A stretch of 64,000 bases of DNA from Bisporella sp. PMI_857 (Eukaryota; Ascomycota; Leotiomycetes; Helotiales; Helotiaceae). Below the pieces are notes generated by a model. That model worked only from the letters and a program-made list of their open reading frames with translations. It searched no databases and was not told the DNA's origin. The DNA lies in the NCBI GenBank assembly GCA_021307315.1, contig JAJSPD010000003.1, positions 186,001-250,000 of the forward strand, read 5' to 3'. Within the stretch, counting starts at the first letter, position 1. Each line of letters opens with the position of its first letter. Both the position numbers and the translations under genes were made by a program. Of the stretch, positions 23,916 through 35,770 are shown piece by piece.

Positions 23916-25144
23916 TCACCAGAGCTAGGCTCGAGCGGTGGATGTGTACATCACTCTCAATCTTGATATTTGAGATATTTCTTCATGGTGGGGAAGTTGA
24001 ACATAATACTTCGCGCATAATTGGCAATACTTTTAGGTCTCTCAAGGATGCATCAACACAAAGCAGGCTACTCTAGCTAGCTTGGCATCTGGCATTTCCT
24101 ATGGGCTGGGTAAATCAACGCACATAATTCAGAGTCCCACAGGTAGAGATAGCTAAAACGAACTGTAAATAGCATAAAAATAGACATAATTGCTTCCAGA
24201 ACTATCTTACTTCTTGTTCTAGTGAGTCTTTATTTCAAGTTCTTCCATTCAGGGGCGCAGAAGGCCGCTTGGCCATTAGGAAATACCTGGCAGTTCACCT
24301 AATAATCCTCGCCACAATACAAACAGGCGATAACTGTTGTTCCCAGCGGCTCCCATGGAAGCTCCAACAATACCATCATTTCAAGTAAACCAGATCCTTA
24401 GGAAGGCATATCGAGACATCAGACACAATCATGCAGTTTGAGATGCGGAATAATGAGGAGAAGCTGAGAGATTGCATTAAACCCAAAACAAGTTTGGATG
24501 TCTTGGCATGATTTAAGACAAGGCCAGACTGTCTTTGTCTTTGTACAATGTCTTTTTGAACCACTGGATACAAATGGATCATTGTAGGGTGCTGCGGTAT
24601 ACTATTAGCAATGTGCAAGTTTATTTCAATTGCTTACCCGTAAAGAAGGATTAGTGAGAGGAGAGGGAGCAACAGAGTTCAGTGTAATGGATGCTTTAAA
24701 GCCAGCGAAAAAAGTTCGGCACTTAGTAACTGCTCTATAGCTAGCTAGCTTACATTCCTGAAAGGCGACCTATTTCCCTTTGAAGATACAACCATCCATC
24801 CTTTAAAGAAAAAAATTCATCTAAACTGCTATCTTCCAGCTGACATTTTAGCTTAGCCCGACCTTCTTTTGCTTTTCAACCTTTTGGATATGGTATTGTA
24901 ATAATTTGTATTCTTTCTGCTGTGAGGCTTCGATATCCGTACGACAGATCCATCCATCTGCTGCAGCCTTCAATCAGCCGCATGACATAACGCCAAGTGT
25001 GGTGGCTGGCAACCAAAAAAAAACCTCTTATTCAGCAAACTGCATAACCAACAAAAATTGCCGGGATCCGGGCATGAGTCTTCCTCTCCACCACATTTCT
25101 ATCACTAGAGTTCTATTGATTTTGGGCTGTGTATATGGTCAAGA
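23916..25144. other. intergenic, promoter side of the DUF2985 gene
   Basis: No coding sequence recognised. A GCTAGCTAGCT palindromic run lies at about 24740-24750. Confidence 0.4.
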
Positions 25145-27346
25145 ATGTCGACTCCGCAGGGGACGCAGAATGGCGAATCTTCGCAGAATATGAGACGGCT
25201 GTCCGTTCCTGTGCAGACCACCACAACAACCACGACCACATTAGGGCAGGGAGCACCGAGAACGACGACCGTAACGACTGGGCCGCAGATTCCAATCACG
25301 ACTACGATCACTAATGCATCACCACCGCGAGCACGTCCGGGCCTGGGATCATGGCAGCAACCAAGCATCCGCATACGCCGGATTCCCTCCTCACAAGCTT
25401 TTGGTGGCCGACCACGATCGGGAAGCGTTGATGATCGACCCGTCTCCGGAGGGCAGGTGGCAGAACAAGGTAGCATAATACCAAGAAACCCGCTGCGAGG
25501 GAGTGCGTCTGCGGAACTAGAGAGTGCGAGAGCAAGGGCGGGCACAATTGGAGTACCTCCTGGCCCTGGGTCTAGCCGTCTACGACATGAAACTCGACAA
25601 TTGGATACAGTAATAGAGGGGAATCGAAGGAGGAGTAGTTCAGACCCAACAAGATCTTGGAATCAGACTCATGATAATACCGGCGCTCTGCGGAACTCCG
25701 GGTATATGCCAGAAGTAGCAGAAGAAGGATACTTCAATGCGCAGAGTCCGCAGGATGCGAATCCGGTAACACAGGAGAGCGAAGAAAGTCGAGGACCGAT
25801 GGCCAGAAGATTAAGCGCGGCAGGCCAAATGCTGAGGCTGCCGACCTTTGGGCTGGGTGGACGACCGAGGAGTGTGAGTAGTGCAACAAGGGAATCGAGT
25901 CCCCCGCGATCTACAACAGAGGAAGAAGCGAATGCGCAATATGACAAAGAATTGATTGATATACTTGATACTGTTGGTATGTAGAGCTTTTCCCCTACCA
26001 ATCTATGCTAATGCATTGTGCAGACCCCGAGGTGTCGACTCTTAATACTCTTAATAATGTACAAAATTCTCTATTCGTTCCCAATCTCGGTAGCTGGGTC
26101 AACCGTCGACCTACGTACACACTTTCTAGATACCCAACACGTAGCACAGTGCCTGTCGCCCCAGATCTAACTCCAGCCGTAGAGGCTGAAGAAGAACCCC
26201 TTGAAAGAGGTACAATTGGGCGCACGTACACTGCGACATCTTTATCCTCAAGATTGGACGACTCCCACTTCGCAGTTTTGCCGCATGGAGAACGGCTTCA
26301 AGGTTGGAGTAAAGAAGAAAGAGATGAACTGAACGATCATGTGCGTCATTTACTCCATTCTAGGAAGGAGAAGTTAAAACGATCGTGGATGGGATTTAAA
26401 CAATATGTGCGGAAGCGTTAGTATTCCATTCCATCTTTCATAACGTTGCTGACATGATACAGCTCTTGGATTTTTCGTAACTGTATATGCAACTCTTATC
26501 ACACTCTTCGGACTTGCATGGGTCCTATTCTTGATTGGCTGGATCAACGTCGGTGGCCGCAAAGAGTATATTGTCCATGTCATCGACAGTGTGCTGGTGG
26601 CTCTCTTTGCCATCATGGGTGACGGGCTCGCACCTTTTCGTGCAGTCGACACCTATCATATGTCTTTCATTGCACATTACCACCACTTAACTTGGCGTCT
26701 CCGGCGAGAGCGGGCTCTCCCAAAGCTAAAAGACCATAATGATCTTCCGAATCTAACCGTTAATGATCAAACTGTTGATGTTGAGTGTGCGGAAGAAAAG
26801 CTTGGCGAGATGAGTATGCTGAGTCCAGAACAACAACGGAAGCTCGTGCATCATCAGAAAAAGTTCTCCCGCTCGCATACATTTTACAAACCACATGAAA
26901 CAGAAACGCATTTTGCCTTTCCACTGCGTTTGCTTGTTGCGGTTGTTGTTCTCCTGGATTGCCACTCTCTCCTTCAGATCTCTCTCGGAGCATGCACTTG
27001 GGGTATCAGCTACAAGGTGCGGCCATTCGCACTTACGACCGTAATTCTGTGTTGTTCGATTACATGTAATATCACTGCAGGCGTATTGATTAGTGTAGGA
27101 GATCATAAGACGAGAAAGAAGGATGTCTTGGAGAGGATGTTCAGGCAGGAATTGACGGCGCAGGCAATTCAGACGATTACAGAACGAAAACAAGGGGAGA
27201 GGAAAAAGGGAAGTGAAGAGCTATTGGCGGAGAAACAAAACACGAACGAGGATCCAATAACGGAGACGCCAAGAACAAATGAGGAATTGATAATAGAGAA
27301 GCCAAGGACGGGCCTATCACCAATACTGCCGCCAAAGGACGAATAA
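25145..27346 (+). CDS. DUF2985-type integral membrane protein
   Basis: Three exons: 25145-25976, 26024-26416 and 26463-27346, with introns of 47 and 46 nt; 702 residues. The N-terminal 350 residues are Ser/Thr/Pro/Arg-rich and probably disordered (a Thr-run at about residues 25-32). The conserved part starts at LQGWSKEERDELNDHVRHLL. It then has a membrane segment (LGFFVTVYATLITLFGLAWV, LFLIGWI), the block DGLAPFRAVDTYHMSFIAHY, LSPEQQRKLVHHQKKFSRSH, and two further hydrophobic segments (FPLRLLVAVVVLLDCHSLL; FALTTVILCCSITCNITAGV) followed by SVGDHKTRKKDVLERMFRQE. These are the signature blocks of fungal DUF2985 proteins, widely conserved in ascomycetes but without an established function. The C-terminus has short imperfect repeats rich in Glu/Thr/Asn/Pro. 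Location is inferred as an internal or plasma membrane. Confidence 0.88.
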
Positions 27347-28105
27347 TTGTATTATGTAGACTTTATGGTTATAAATAAAAGCACGATTTTCATGCTAGGC
27401 ATGGCGTAGGATTGGACTTTTCGCATTCGAACATGTGTAAGTGGAAAGCACACGCGTGCAAGAGTCCATCCACTTTGGCCTATACATTCCTCAAAGTTCT
27501 CGTCTGAGATTTCTCATTCGACATTATATTCCTGCATGTCTTCAGACGTTGTATTGCAAAGGATGCGCTCTTGGTTCTCACCACGCCTGAACCCTTATCA
27601 CATGACAAGACAGATGCAGCCAGGTCACCTCTTGCGTATTCGAGGGAAACCCATCTCCCCAAATCTTGTGTTCAATCCTTTTCCTGAGGTTACTCTTCAC
27701 AAGTCACTCGTAACAAAATACAACTTCATTTACTTGAACATTTCCAGGCTTCCCGGGAATAAACGTGCTGGTTTGGCTTTTCTTGTTTCTCTCTGCATCT
27801 ACCTCAGCATAGATATAGTTAGCCTTACATTCAACAGCAAGAACATCAATATTGCAAATTCTCCAAAGACAATCTCCTTTAAATCAGACCCACATTTCTA
27901 GACCATGCCTAGCATTACATTTAGAGCAAACTCCAAGTAGTTCTGTACGTTAGATTTGTATACAAACACGAGAGATCCGGCGTCCTGTACCGGATACAGC
28001 TCCCTACAGTTCGCTTCACGACATCTATGGCACATTTTAGGGTATTAGAGGCTTATGTGAGGTTGGGTCGCTTCTCGCTAACAAAAACAATCGATATGCT
28101 GCGCT
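27347..28105. other. intergenic between convergent genes
   Basis: Lies between the 3' ends of the DUF2985 gene (+) and the secreted double-domain gene (-). No coding sequence recognised. Confidence 0.4.
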
Positions 28106-30074
28106 TCACAGCATGATGCATACCGCCACACATGCAGCAACCAAAACCATCCACGTCTTCAACACTATACTCTTCTCAACAGCTCCAGAACCCGTCTCAC
28201 TCGCAGCCGGGGCAGCCCCGGTGGTAGCCGACGATGGTAGCGGCGTCGAAGCTGTTCCTGCGCTTGAACCAGCCGTCAAGCTCGCCTCAAAAGCAGACAG
28301 CTTCTCGAGCCCTGCCGTAATCTGCACCGGGATCCACGGCGCCGTCGTGTTTTCCGGCCGCCAGGTCCAGGTCGTGGACTCGCTATAGGTCATTGGGTCC
28401 CTGAACGTTACACCCTCGCTGTCAACGTTCCACTCTGCAAGCTGCGTGACCTCTGCCGAGCAAGTCACGGTTGCTGTGTTGGTGAATGTGCAGGCTCGGG
28501 TGTAAGCGCTATGGGCTGATTGTTAGAGACAGAGGCTTAAGGGGATAGGAAGGGTGATATACTTCGTGAAACCCTCCTCGGTTATGGTATCGATTTGGGA
28601 GAAGTGAATAGTAGAGGGGCCTTGGGCGATGGTGAAATGGGGGAGGCCGCTAGGGCAGTATCTTCTGATATATGTCGCATCATCAGCTCCTGAAGTTGCA
28701 TAGCTGTCACAGCCTATGTCGTATGTTGTGGCCGTTGCATCCTACATCTGCCAATCAATTTCTCGTCTTCATCCTAGATTCGTGTGGATTAAGAAGGGAG
28801 CTTACAACTGCAATAATAGATCCAAAGACATCTCCGAGTCGATAGTTATCAGTGCCTAATATGGCCCCGCCAATGGCAAAACTTACAATTGGCACATCAA
28901 GGAGTGTGGCTGGATTATTCACAGTGTCGACGGTTCCGGTACGGCGCGTAGAAGGAAAAGGCGTGAGGGTAGGTAGGGAAGGGAAAGCCGTTGATGTGAC
29001 CACAGCTGTTTCGGTGCTTTGGGATGCTGAATCAGTCTGGGTGACGGTAGCAGTGTTTGAGGCTTGTACGAATTGTGCAGAGCCTGCCGTGAAAAGGGAA
29101 AACACAAAGCATGTCAGAAAGAGCAAGGCACTGCTTGGGCTCCTAGAAAGAGCTCCAAGGCCCAATAATGAGGACAAACCAACGATTTGCCAAGAACTTG
29201 CGCCAGGGAGTCGAGAAGAGCCACCGGTCTGGACACTGGTTGATGTCGGACTCTGACTTGTTGTCGCAGCATTAACATTAGGTGCGGAAGTTATAGATGG
29301 CACGGCTGCGCTCGTCACACTCGATACACTGCCAGTTGAAGCCGCAACCCCGCTCGTTGCCTTCAACTTCTCCAGCCCAGCCGTGATCTTCACTGGAATG
29401 AATGGTGGCGGGCCATACGCACTGGCCGTTGGATCCATTACCGTTATTGTAGAATCATCCATCTCTATCGTGACCAGCTTGCCATCATACGTTACTGTCT
29501 CTAGCGGATCCTGCGTAGTGAATGCATCAGAATAGGGCGGTTGGCCGTCTCCATAGGAATTTGTGCAGATTGCTGTTGCAGCTGTAGTTGCGGCGAAAGT
29601 GCAAGACTCTGATAACAAGCTGTCATTTGTTAGACGAGACTTTGGATGAGTTCCTAGGGGATGAGCAAATACTAGTCACCAGCTTCCCCTCCCCTTTCGG
29701 TGTAGCTGAATTTCATGAAGTTTGCGCCCTGTGTCACGATGATGGGGCTTGCCCAGTTGGCGTAACCACAATAGCCTTTCTCCGCACGGCCAGTCGCTTC
29801 AGGATTGCAGGTGACCTGGTATGTTGCTGCTGTTGCATCCTGGCATGAATATCAGAGATATTGTTACCAGATACAGGATGAAGAGAGGACCACATACAGC
29901 ATTCACAACAGACGCGACAAGATCTCCAGCGCCATCTGCAGCATTCTGAAGGAAGAGGTTCACAACATCTGGTGGCGTAACCTCTGGCAAAGGTTCTGGG
30001 ATCCATGGTCCTTGTGCATCAACTCCCTGTCCTGCTAAGCATAGTATAAAGGTAAAGACTGTAATGGCGAACAT
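28106..30074 (-). CDS. secreted GPI-type protein with two tandem homologous domains
   Basis: Five exons: 29898-30074, 29680-29839, 28806-29608, 28563-28741 and 28106-28508; 573 residues. A signal peptide (MFAITVFTFILCLAGQGVDA) is followed by domain A with paired cysteines (TYQVTCNPEA, GYCGYANW, ESCTFAATTA) ending IPVKITAGLEKL, then a Ser/Thr-rich stretch and a hydrophobic segment. Without a stop, a second hydrophobic, signal-like segment (SALLFLTCFVFSLFTAGSAQ) and domain B follow (TYDIGCDSYA, RRYCPSGL, RACTFTNTA, IPVQITAGLEKL). The C-terminus is a Ser/Thr/Ala tail with a final hydrophobic segment (TWMVLVAACVAVCIML), typical of a GPI signal. Introns fall at matching points in A and B, both phase 0 just before DATAATY/DATATTY, which supports duplication. 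It could be one fused gene, or two adjacent genes whose boundary I cannot see; no in-frame ATG precedes domain B. Cell-wall or surface location is inferred. Confidence 0.65.
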
Positions 30075-30681
30075 CTTGTCGCCTTCTATTACTTAGTAAT
30101 CCTACAAAACGAACGACAACGCAAATGCACGCAAATAATCAGAGAAAGAAGGGACGTCAACGGCATTTTATCAATTTTCTAGAACAATTTCATTACCTCG
30201 GCGGCTTACGATGGGACATTTCTCATTGGCAGAACGCGATCTTAGGTATACTGTGCCGCAGCCTTTTTGTCCATTTGAGGCAACGCTGGTCTTGGCGTTA
30301 CTTTAAGCTTAATGCGCTTTTCAGGCACCATTCGCTTAAAGCCCCACCTGTTCAGGGGTAGGGAGAGGAGTTGGCGCTTTCGCCAGGATTCAGATACCGT
30401 AGACATTTGTAGAGCAATATCGACTTAGTTTTTCTCTAGTTCTATCCTGAGATATTACAATATCTGGAAAAAAAATAACTCAATGCCACATCCACCCAAA
30501 ATCTATCGAAATCCCCCCTCCCCCTTATCATATTAATCATTACGATTACCATCTAATAATAGTCTGTAAAGCCTGGATACCAATATATCTTATTGTCATA
30601 AAATGGCCACGCGCAATACATAACTTCCCCCTCCACCACATCATCGTAGTCCGCCACATCCCCTGGTGCCCATCCACCAAT
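30075..30681. other. intergenic, promoter side of the secreted protein gene
   Basis: No coding sequence recognised. Confidence 0.35.
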
Positions 30682-30957
30682 TCACTCGTCCTCAGCGTCC
30701 CTACCGTCAAAGTTCGCTCCTATCGTGTAGCGGGAGGCTGAGACTCTGATTAATTCGCTTTGATAGTCGTAGTCCATGCCGGACATGATGATATCCCTTT
30801 TCGTATGGAATGGAGAAGATGGGGGAGGGGATGGGTTACTGGTGGAGGACGTGGTTGATAGTGGCGAGGCAGGTGGTGTTGGAGATGAAGGGGATGGGAA
30901 GAGGGTTGGGATGTGTGGCGGTCGGCGGTAAAAGAGCCCTTTTTCGGGGCGGGGCAT
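30682..30957 (-). CDS. small hypothetical protein, Pro/Ser-rich
   Basis: 91 residues from an ATG at 30957. A Pro/Ser/Thr-rich low-complexity centre is followed by a more ordered tail: TKRDIIMSGMDYDYQSELIR, then VSASRYTIGANFDGRDAEDE. The tail has balanced composition and looks conserved rather than random, but I do not recognise a family. An acceptor-like AACAG lies just 5' of the ATG and the frame stays open back to it, so a further upstream exon is possible. No matching donor in phase was found. Treat as a tentative gene. Confidence 0.35.
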   Translation of the reverse strand: MPRPEKGLFYRRPPHIPTLFPSPSSPTPPASPLSTTSSTSNPSPPPSSPFHTKRDIIMSGMDYDYQSELIRVSASRYTIGANFDGRDAEDE

Positions 30958-31733
30958 GCTTAGTCCACCTGTTATACGTCAGTCTGAACATACACTCTAA
31001 GTGGATAGGAGTGGAGAGGAGGAAATAAGCCCTGTTCCATACGTTCTGTTTACGGGACTCATCCCGCGTGATTGGGATATCCCAGGATACCTTTTTGAGG
31101 GCAGCCAGGCCGTTTGTTCAGATATGGCATTCTGGCTTGAGACTGGCGACTTTGAGTTCTGTTAGATGGGGATATGCAGGTAGGTTGGTGATTATGTGAA
31201 CTGATAAATGGTTTGACATATGTGCTGCCGTTGAGATATCTCAGATTTCTAGCTGCTTTGACGAGCATGTCTGGCGTTCTTTCCTAAGCGGTGGTGTTGT
31301 TAGCAATAGGGTCAAATTTATAAGAAGGAATTTTGGGTGCTCCAGCATCACCGAGACCAACATATAAGAACAGCGGCTTAATCCGCCACATTTTCGAACA
31401 GCAATCTCAATCATCTAGAAATTTACGAACGAAGGAACATCCTGTAGGCTCCATTCGTTTCTTCAGTTACACCATATCTGGGATCTCCTTGAATTTCATT
31501 GACTAGGCCACCCAGATCCGGATTCATATAAAATCTGGTCAGCAACATATCCGCCGCGCATAAGGACTACATACTCGGCGATAGATGTAAGCAGTCGAAA
31601 CTGCCTTCGATCATTCTTCTCGTCTTCCTCCTCAAAGAACCTCATCTCGGTCCACCTAATAAAGACGTCAATTCTCAGGCTCAAATAAAAAAATTCCTCG
31701 ACATGACATCCCGAAACCTTTTCATCGGTCTCA
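30958..31733. other. intergenic; possible second exon of the F-box fragment
   Basis: Mostly non-coding. A minus-strand open stretch at 31496-31684 (RWTEMRFFEEEDEKNDRRQF, then RLLTSIAEYVV) could be a downstream exon of the F-box fragment at 31734-31955, since an acceptor-like TTATTAG precedes GTGGACC. The junction is not certain. Confidence 0.3.
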
Positions 31734-31955
31734 TCACGGAACCAAAGTACTCAAAGAGATGAGAAACTTTATTCTTGAACAATTTGTGGGGAGGGTCTTT
31801 GAAAGACCGACATACCAATCAATCTTTCTATATAGCGCCGCATTCGCAATTACGCTCAAATCCTTACATACCAAACTCATTACATACAGGTATTGAAGCT
31901 CATTATCAAGATGGGAAAAAATCTCATGTAACAGTTCACGGGGAAGATCTTTCAT
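31734..31955 (-). CDS. F-box domain fragment
   Basis: From ATG 31955 the protein starts with a recognisable F-box: MKDLPRELLHEIFSHLDNEL, then YVMSLVCKDLSVIANAALYR, ending KIDW. The Leu-Pro, Glu-(Ile/Leu)-(Ile/Leu)-Phe and V-C-K-x-(L/W) positions are all present. After KIDW a donor-like GTATGT occurs, so the 222-nt open frame probably runs into an intron and the true gene extends towards 31.5 kb or is broken. F-box proteins recruit substrates to SCF ubiquitin ligases. Only the motif itself is certain; a full-length partner domain was not found, so this may be a remnant. Confidence 0.5.
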   Translation of the reverse strand: MKDLPRELLHEIFSHLDNELQYLYVMSLVCKDLSVIANAALYRKIDWYVGLSKTLPTNCSRIKFLISLSTLVP

Positions 31956-32655
31956 TGAAGCGGCCCCTTCATGCTTGTAATCCCCGCCACAGAGCCAACA
32001 TCATTTCCCCTTCTAGTAGGCTCATCGGATTCAATTTAAATAAAATGCAGAAAGCTGCTTACTGCCTGACAGGTAGCTCTACCGTAGGTGGCGGATTATC
32101 CTTTAAGCTCTGCTCCTTCTGAGCCTGCTCCCCCGTCTCCTCTCCCTCTTTCGCTTCCTGCTCCGCTTGCTTCTCGAGCGCCTTTATTTGGGATGTGCGC
32201 CCCATTGCTCCTGACACAGAATGACAATAACGATTTCGGAGTCCACGACCAAAAAGTATGAGACTGGTCAGGAACCTATATAAAGAGGGAACCTAGTTTC
32301 TGATATATCGACGACCATCAGGATTGGAGGAAAGATGTTGTACGTCGTGATGGATTTCTAGGCAGCATACGTGATATCCCGTAACCGTTGACTAATTGCT
32401 GTGGTCGTAAGGCGGATAGGAGGCTGTTCCGAGGGTGTTTACGAGATGGGAATCGGGTCTGCCCAGATCTGGCGCGCAACGAACATATTTGTTCATGAGC
32501 ATATCAACAAAACGATGCTAGAGCACGAACGAAAAGAAAGAATGATATTAGTTAAATATTCTATTTTGGGATTCCTTCTAGGATTGATCCAACACCGGCG
32601 CTAAAAATATCCAAATGGGGGTATCAAATTTTGTCGCTGCTCCAAGCAAAACCCT
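31956..32655. other. intergenic, nothing recognised
   Basis: Lies between the F-box fragment and the 3' end of the kinase gene. A short + strand open frame at 32401-32604 has no recognisable content. Confidence 0.35.
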
Positions 32656-33747
32656 TCATGCCTCTTTCATCATTTGCTTCACCTCCTCGAGTATTATTCC
32701 AAGAGCCCATCTCACTGTCTCCTCCACATCATCTCTCTCCCCGTCACTTTGCTCTTCTTCCAAAACATAGATCTTTCTGCCGTCGCCTCCCAGAACGCCT
32801 TCTATGCTGCTCTCCCAGTTCTTCCACGCAATCTCCTCAAAGTAACCCTCCGTCTTCCAGCACTGCCCCGGCACGCGTTCGCCTCCATCTTCTGCATCGA
32901 CGTACTCGATCCTCTTGAAGCGTCGTCTCTTGGCCTCGCATTTAGTAATCGATAGGAAGAGCGGTATGTCGATGAGGTCTGAAAAATGTTAGCCATGTTC
33001 AAACGAACGATAAACATTAGACGCAGAGGACCAACCCATGAGCTGGCGCTTTTGCTCAGATGTAGTTCTGTGCTCGTTCTGCTTTGCATCCGCTGCGGTG
33101 GGAGGTTCGTTGGAGTAGAGCAGGAAACCCTCAACGAGCACCACTGCTGGCTTGCCATAGATCCCCCCCGCGCTCTCTTCCCGAAACCCATCCAGCAATT
33201 TTCTGCCTTCTGCGATGACGTCACTGAAGTTTTCGAGGCAAAGCTGTCGTACTCTCGCCTTCCTCTGCTCCCATATGGCGCTATTCGGGCCCTGGGGGAG
33301 CTGAGCTTCTTCGCCATCTTGAACACTTCTTATATACATAACAAGCCCTCCAACGTCAATTGAACCCCAACAATCCGTGTCCGGACCTGTAATCTTCCGT
33401 CCCTCCTCCTCTTCTACCTCCAAACTCTCAACGTGGTAGAAACCGACACCTCTCTCCTTCGTCTCCTTTAAGAACTTGTCGTCTCGAGGTCGGCCATGGA
33501 AAGTGGCAATGGGACATCGATCCTTCGTTACGAAGAAGTCGTCTATCGATACTATCTCAGGCTGGGCCGCCTCTCTACCCCAGGTATCAAAGATCTCGGA
33601 TAAGATGGTGGAGAGGGTTGTCTTTCCTGAACTGGAGGCACCTGAAATGCCGATTGTGACGACGCGAGGTTGAGATATGGAAGAGAGTTCTGCTGTGGCC
33701 AGGGTAGGCAGGATTGCACTGGATGAGCGGGGAGTTGGAGATGTCAT
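32656..33747 (-). CDS. nicotinamide riboside / uridine kinase family P-loop kinase
   Basis: Two exons: 33036-33747 and 32656-32978, with a 57-nt intron; 344 residues. The Walker A loop GISGASSSGKTT is at about residues 33-44, followed by VSIDDFFVTKD with acidic residues typical of nucleoside kinases. Then come DCWGSIDVGG, AVVLVEGFLLYSN (Walker B-like), IDIPLFLSITKCEAKRRRFK (lid arginines) and EIAWKNWE. This layout fits the Nrk1/uridine kinase-like family, which phosphorylates nicotinamide riboside (an NAD+ salvage step) or related nucleosides with ATP in the cytosol. It is longer than yeast Nrk1, as usual for filamentous fungi. The exact substrate cannot be read from the sequence. Its start lies 485 bp from the 3' end of CPA1 on the same strand. 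Confidence 0.85.
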
Positions 33748-34232
33748 TTCACTTTTCGTATTGCAAGTCGAGAAGAGTTCATGGACGGAGGGATATGATT
33801 GCGCACAACACTCTGATAGGCACTAACGACATGGTAAAGAGAACAAGAGATGGGAAGGAGTGGTGTATCAAGCACAGCGTAAGTGATCCGAAAGGGAAGA
33901 ACAATGTGAATGCAAAATATAAAGGTAGTGAATAGACATTTCATGACTGAATAGTCATATGCTCGAAAGGGAAGTGTGATATCAGCATTCATGAGACACT
34001 TGCTAACATATAGGATTGTGCGATACAGAAGAAAAAACACAAAAACTACGGCCAGGTCACTAGACATATGCACAAGACGATCGAGGCACAGAGTAAACAT
34101 CATAGGAAGGTCGTTATATAATACTAGACTTTAAAGTAACAACTTAAATCATCCGCTTCTGTCATTCCACTGCTCTGATGTCCTTCCAACGCCGGAGTGC
34201 AAAAACTATCAACCAAAAGAGAAGACAGAAAC
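33748..34232. other. intergenic between CPA1 and the kinase gene
   Basis: 485 bp, AT-rich, both neighbours on the minus strand. It contains the CPA1 3' region and the kinase promoter; no specific site recognised. Confidence 0.4.
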
Positions 34233-35720
34233 TCAAGCAGCTGCAGCTTGTAACAAGTCGGAAGAAGTCCGCGCAGGTTGGACACCAACCCTTTCCTTAG
34301 ACAAGATGTCAACAAGTAGTGGTGAAGGTCGGTTATCCTTGCTGACTGGGAAGAGCTCGGCATTCTTCTTGTAGCGTTGCACGTTCTCAATATACATGTC
34401 AAAGAGGTAGGCTGAGTCCATTGGACCTCCTTTTGCTTCAGGGTGGAATTGTGTTGAGAAGATTGGTCGAGTCTTGTGAATCATGCCTATGATGATGAGT
34501 CAGTAAGTGGAATCTGAAGGCTACTATTCATCATACCTTCATTACTGCCGTCGTTCAAGTTGACAAAGTATTCTTTGTAATGGCTTGGTAGAGTGGTGCT
34601 ATCAACGGCATAACCGTGGTTTTGACTGGTGATATGGCACTGACCAGTAGTCAAGTCCAGTGCTGGGATATTGTGAGCACGATTTCCGTACTTAAGCTTA
34701 ATAGTACGGGCACCAGCTGCAAGAGCTAGGAGTTGATGACCAAGGCAAATGCCAAAGACCGGGATCTGAGAGGTCTCAACCAAGCGAGACAAGTGATAGA
34801 CAGTCTCTTGGCAGTGGGTTGGGTCACCAGGACCATTCGAGATGAAAACACCGTCAAAGTGGTGGGCAACTTTGTGAATCGGGAAGTCGTATGGGAACAC
34901 AGTGACACTTGCTCCACGGTTAACCAAGCTTCGCAGAATATTCTCCTTGACACCACAATCGATGACTGCGACATGCAAATCTCCATTCTGCGCACTAACA
35001 TGGAATGGTGCTTTCGTGCTAACCTTCTTGACCAAGTTGATCTGCTCAGGATCGATGAAGGCCTCATCCTGATCAGCATCATATTCCTCACCAATGGTGA
35101 TTCGGGCCAACGAAGAGCCCTGCTCTCGAAGGAACGTAACAATAGCACGGGTATCAACACCAGAAATGGCCGGCACACCCTCACGAGCACACCATTCGCT
35201 CAAACTCTCCACGGCAGTCCAATGGCTATATCTTGCTGCATAATCCGCTACAACAATACCGACACATTGTATGTTAGGGGATTCGAAATATTTAAGGAGA
35301 CCATGCTCGTCTCGGGCCGATGATGGGACTCCGTAGTTTCCGATCAAAGGTTGAGTGAAGACGAGAATCTGTCCACGGTACGATGGATCGGTCATAGATT
35401 CTGGGTAGCCGACGAGTGAAGTGGTAAAAACGGCTTCGCCGGAAATGTTAGATTTGGCACCAAAAGATTTGCCATGGAAAATAGGTCCGTTCTGGAAAAA
35501 TTAGTCATACTCCATCTGGCAGTGCCCTTTGATTCCTTACCTTGATTGTGAATGTTGCTCTGTCGTGGGAGATAGGAGTAGCTTTGGAACCAGTTACTGG
35601 CATAGCACGTCCAGCACTTCCTCCAACCGTTGCAAGGAATCGTGCTTGTTGAGCAATCCGACTGCGGATAGCAAAACCTGCTGGCTTGAACGCCGCGGGC
35701 TTTGCAAGTCTTCCAAACAT
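34233..35720 (-). CDS. CPA1: carbamoyl-phosphate synthase, arginine-specific small subunit
   Basis: Three exons: 35541-35720, 34537-35491 and 34233-34486, with introns of 49 and 50 nt; 462 residues, close to the family length. It is the glutaminase subunit of the arginine-pathway carbamoyl-phosphate synthase: it hydrolyses glutamine and passes ammonia to the large subunit. The first 30 or so residues are Arg/Lys/Ala-rich without acidic residues ([20 protein letters not shown]), a mitochondrial presequence, as in filamentous fungi. The CPSase small-subunit domain ([28 protein letters not shown]) is followed by the class I glutamine amidotransferase domain with nucleophile Cys in [17 protein letters not shown] and the His-Glu pair in [12 protein letters not shown]. 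The 5' leader carries the arginine attenuator peptide uORF ending 50 nt before this ATG, so translation is expected to fall when arginine is high. Confidence 0.96.
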
Positions 35721-35770
35721 TTTGTATAATTGAATTGAGTAGAGGTACAGCGTTCGATTCGACTCTTATT

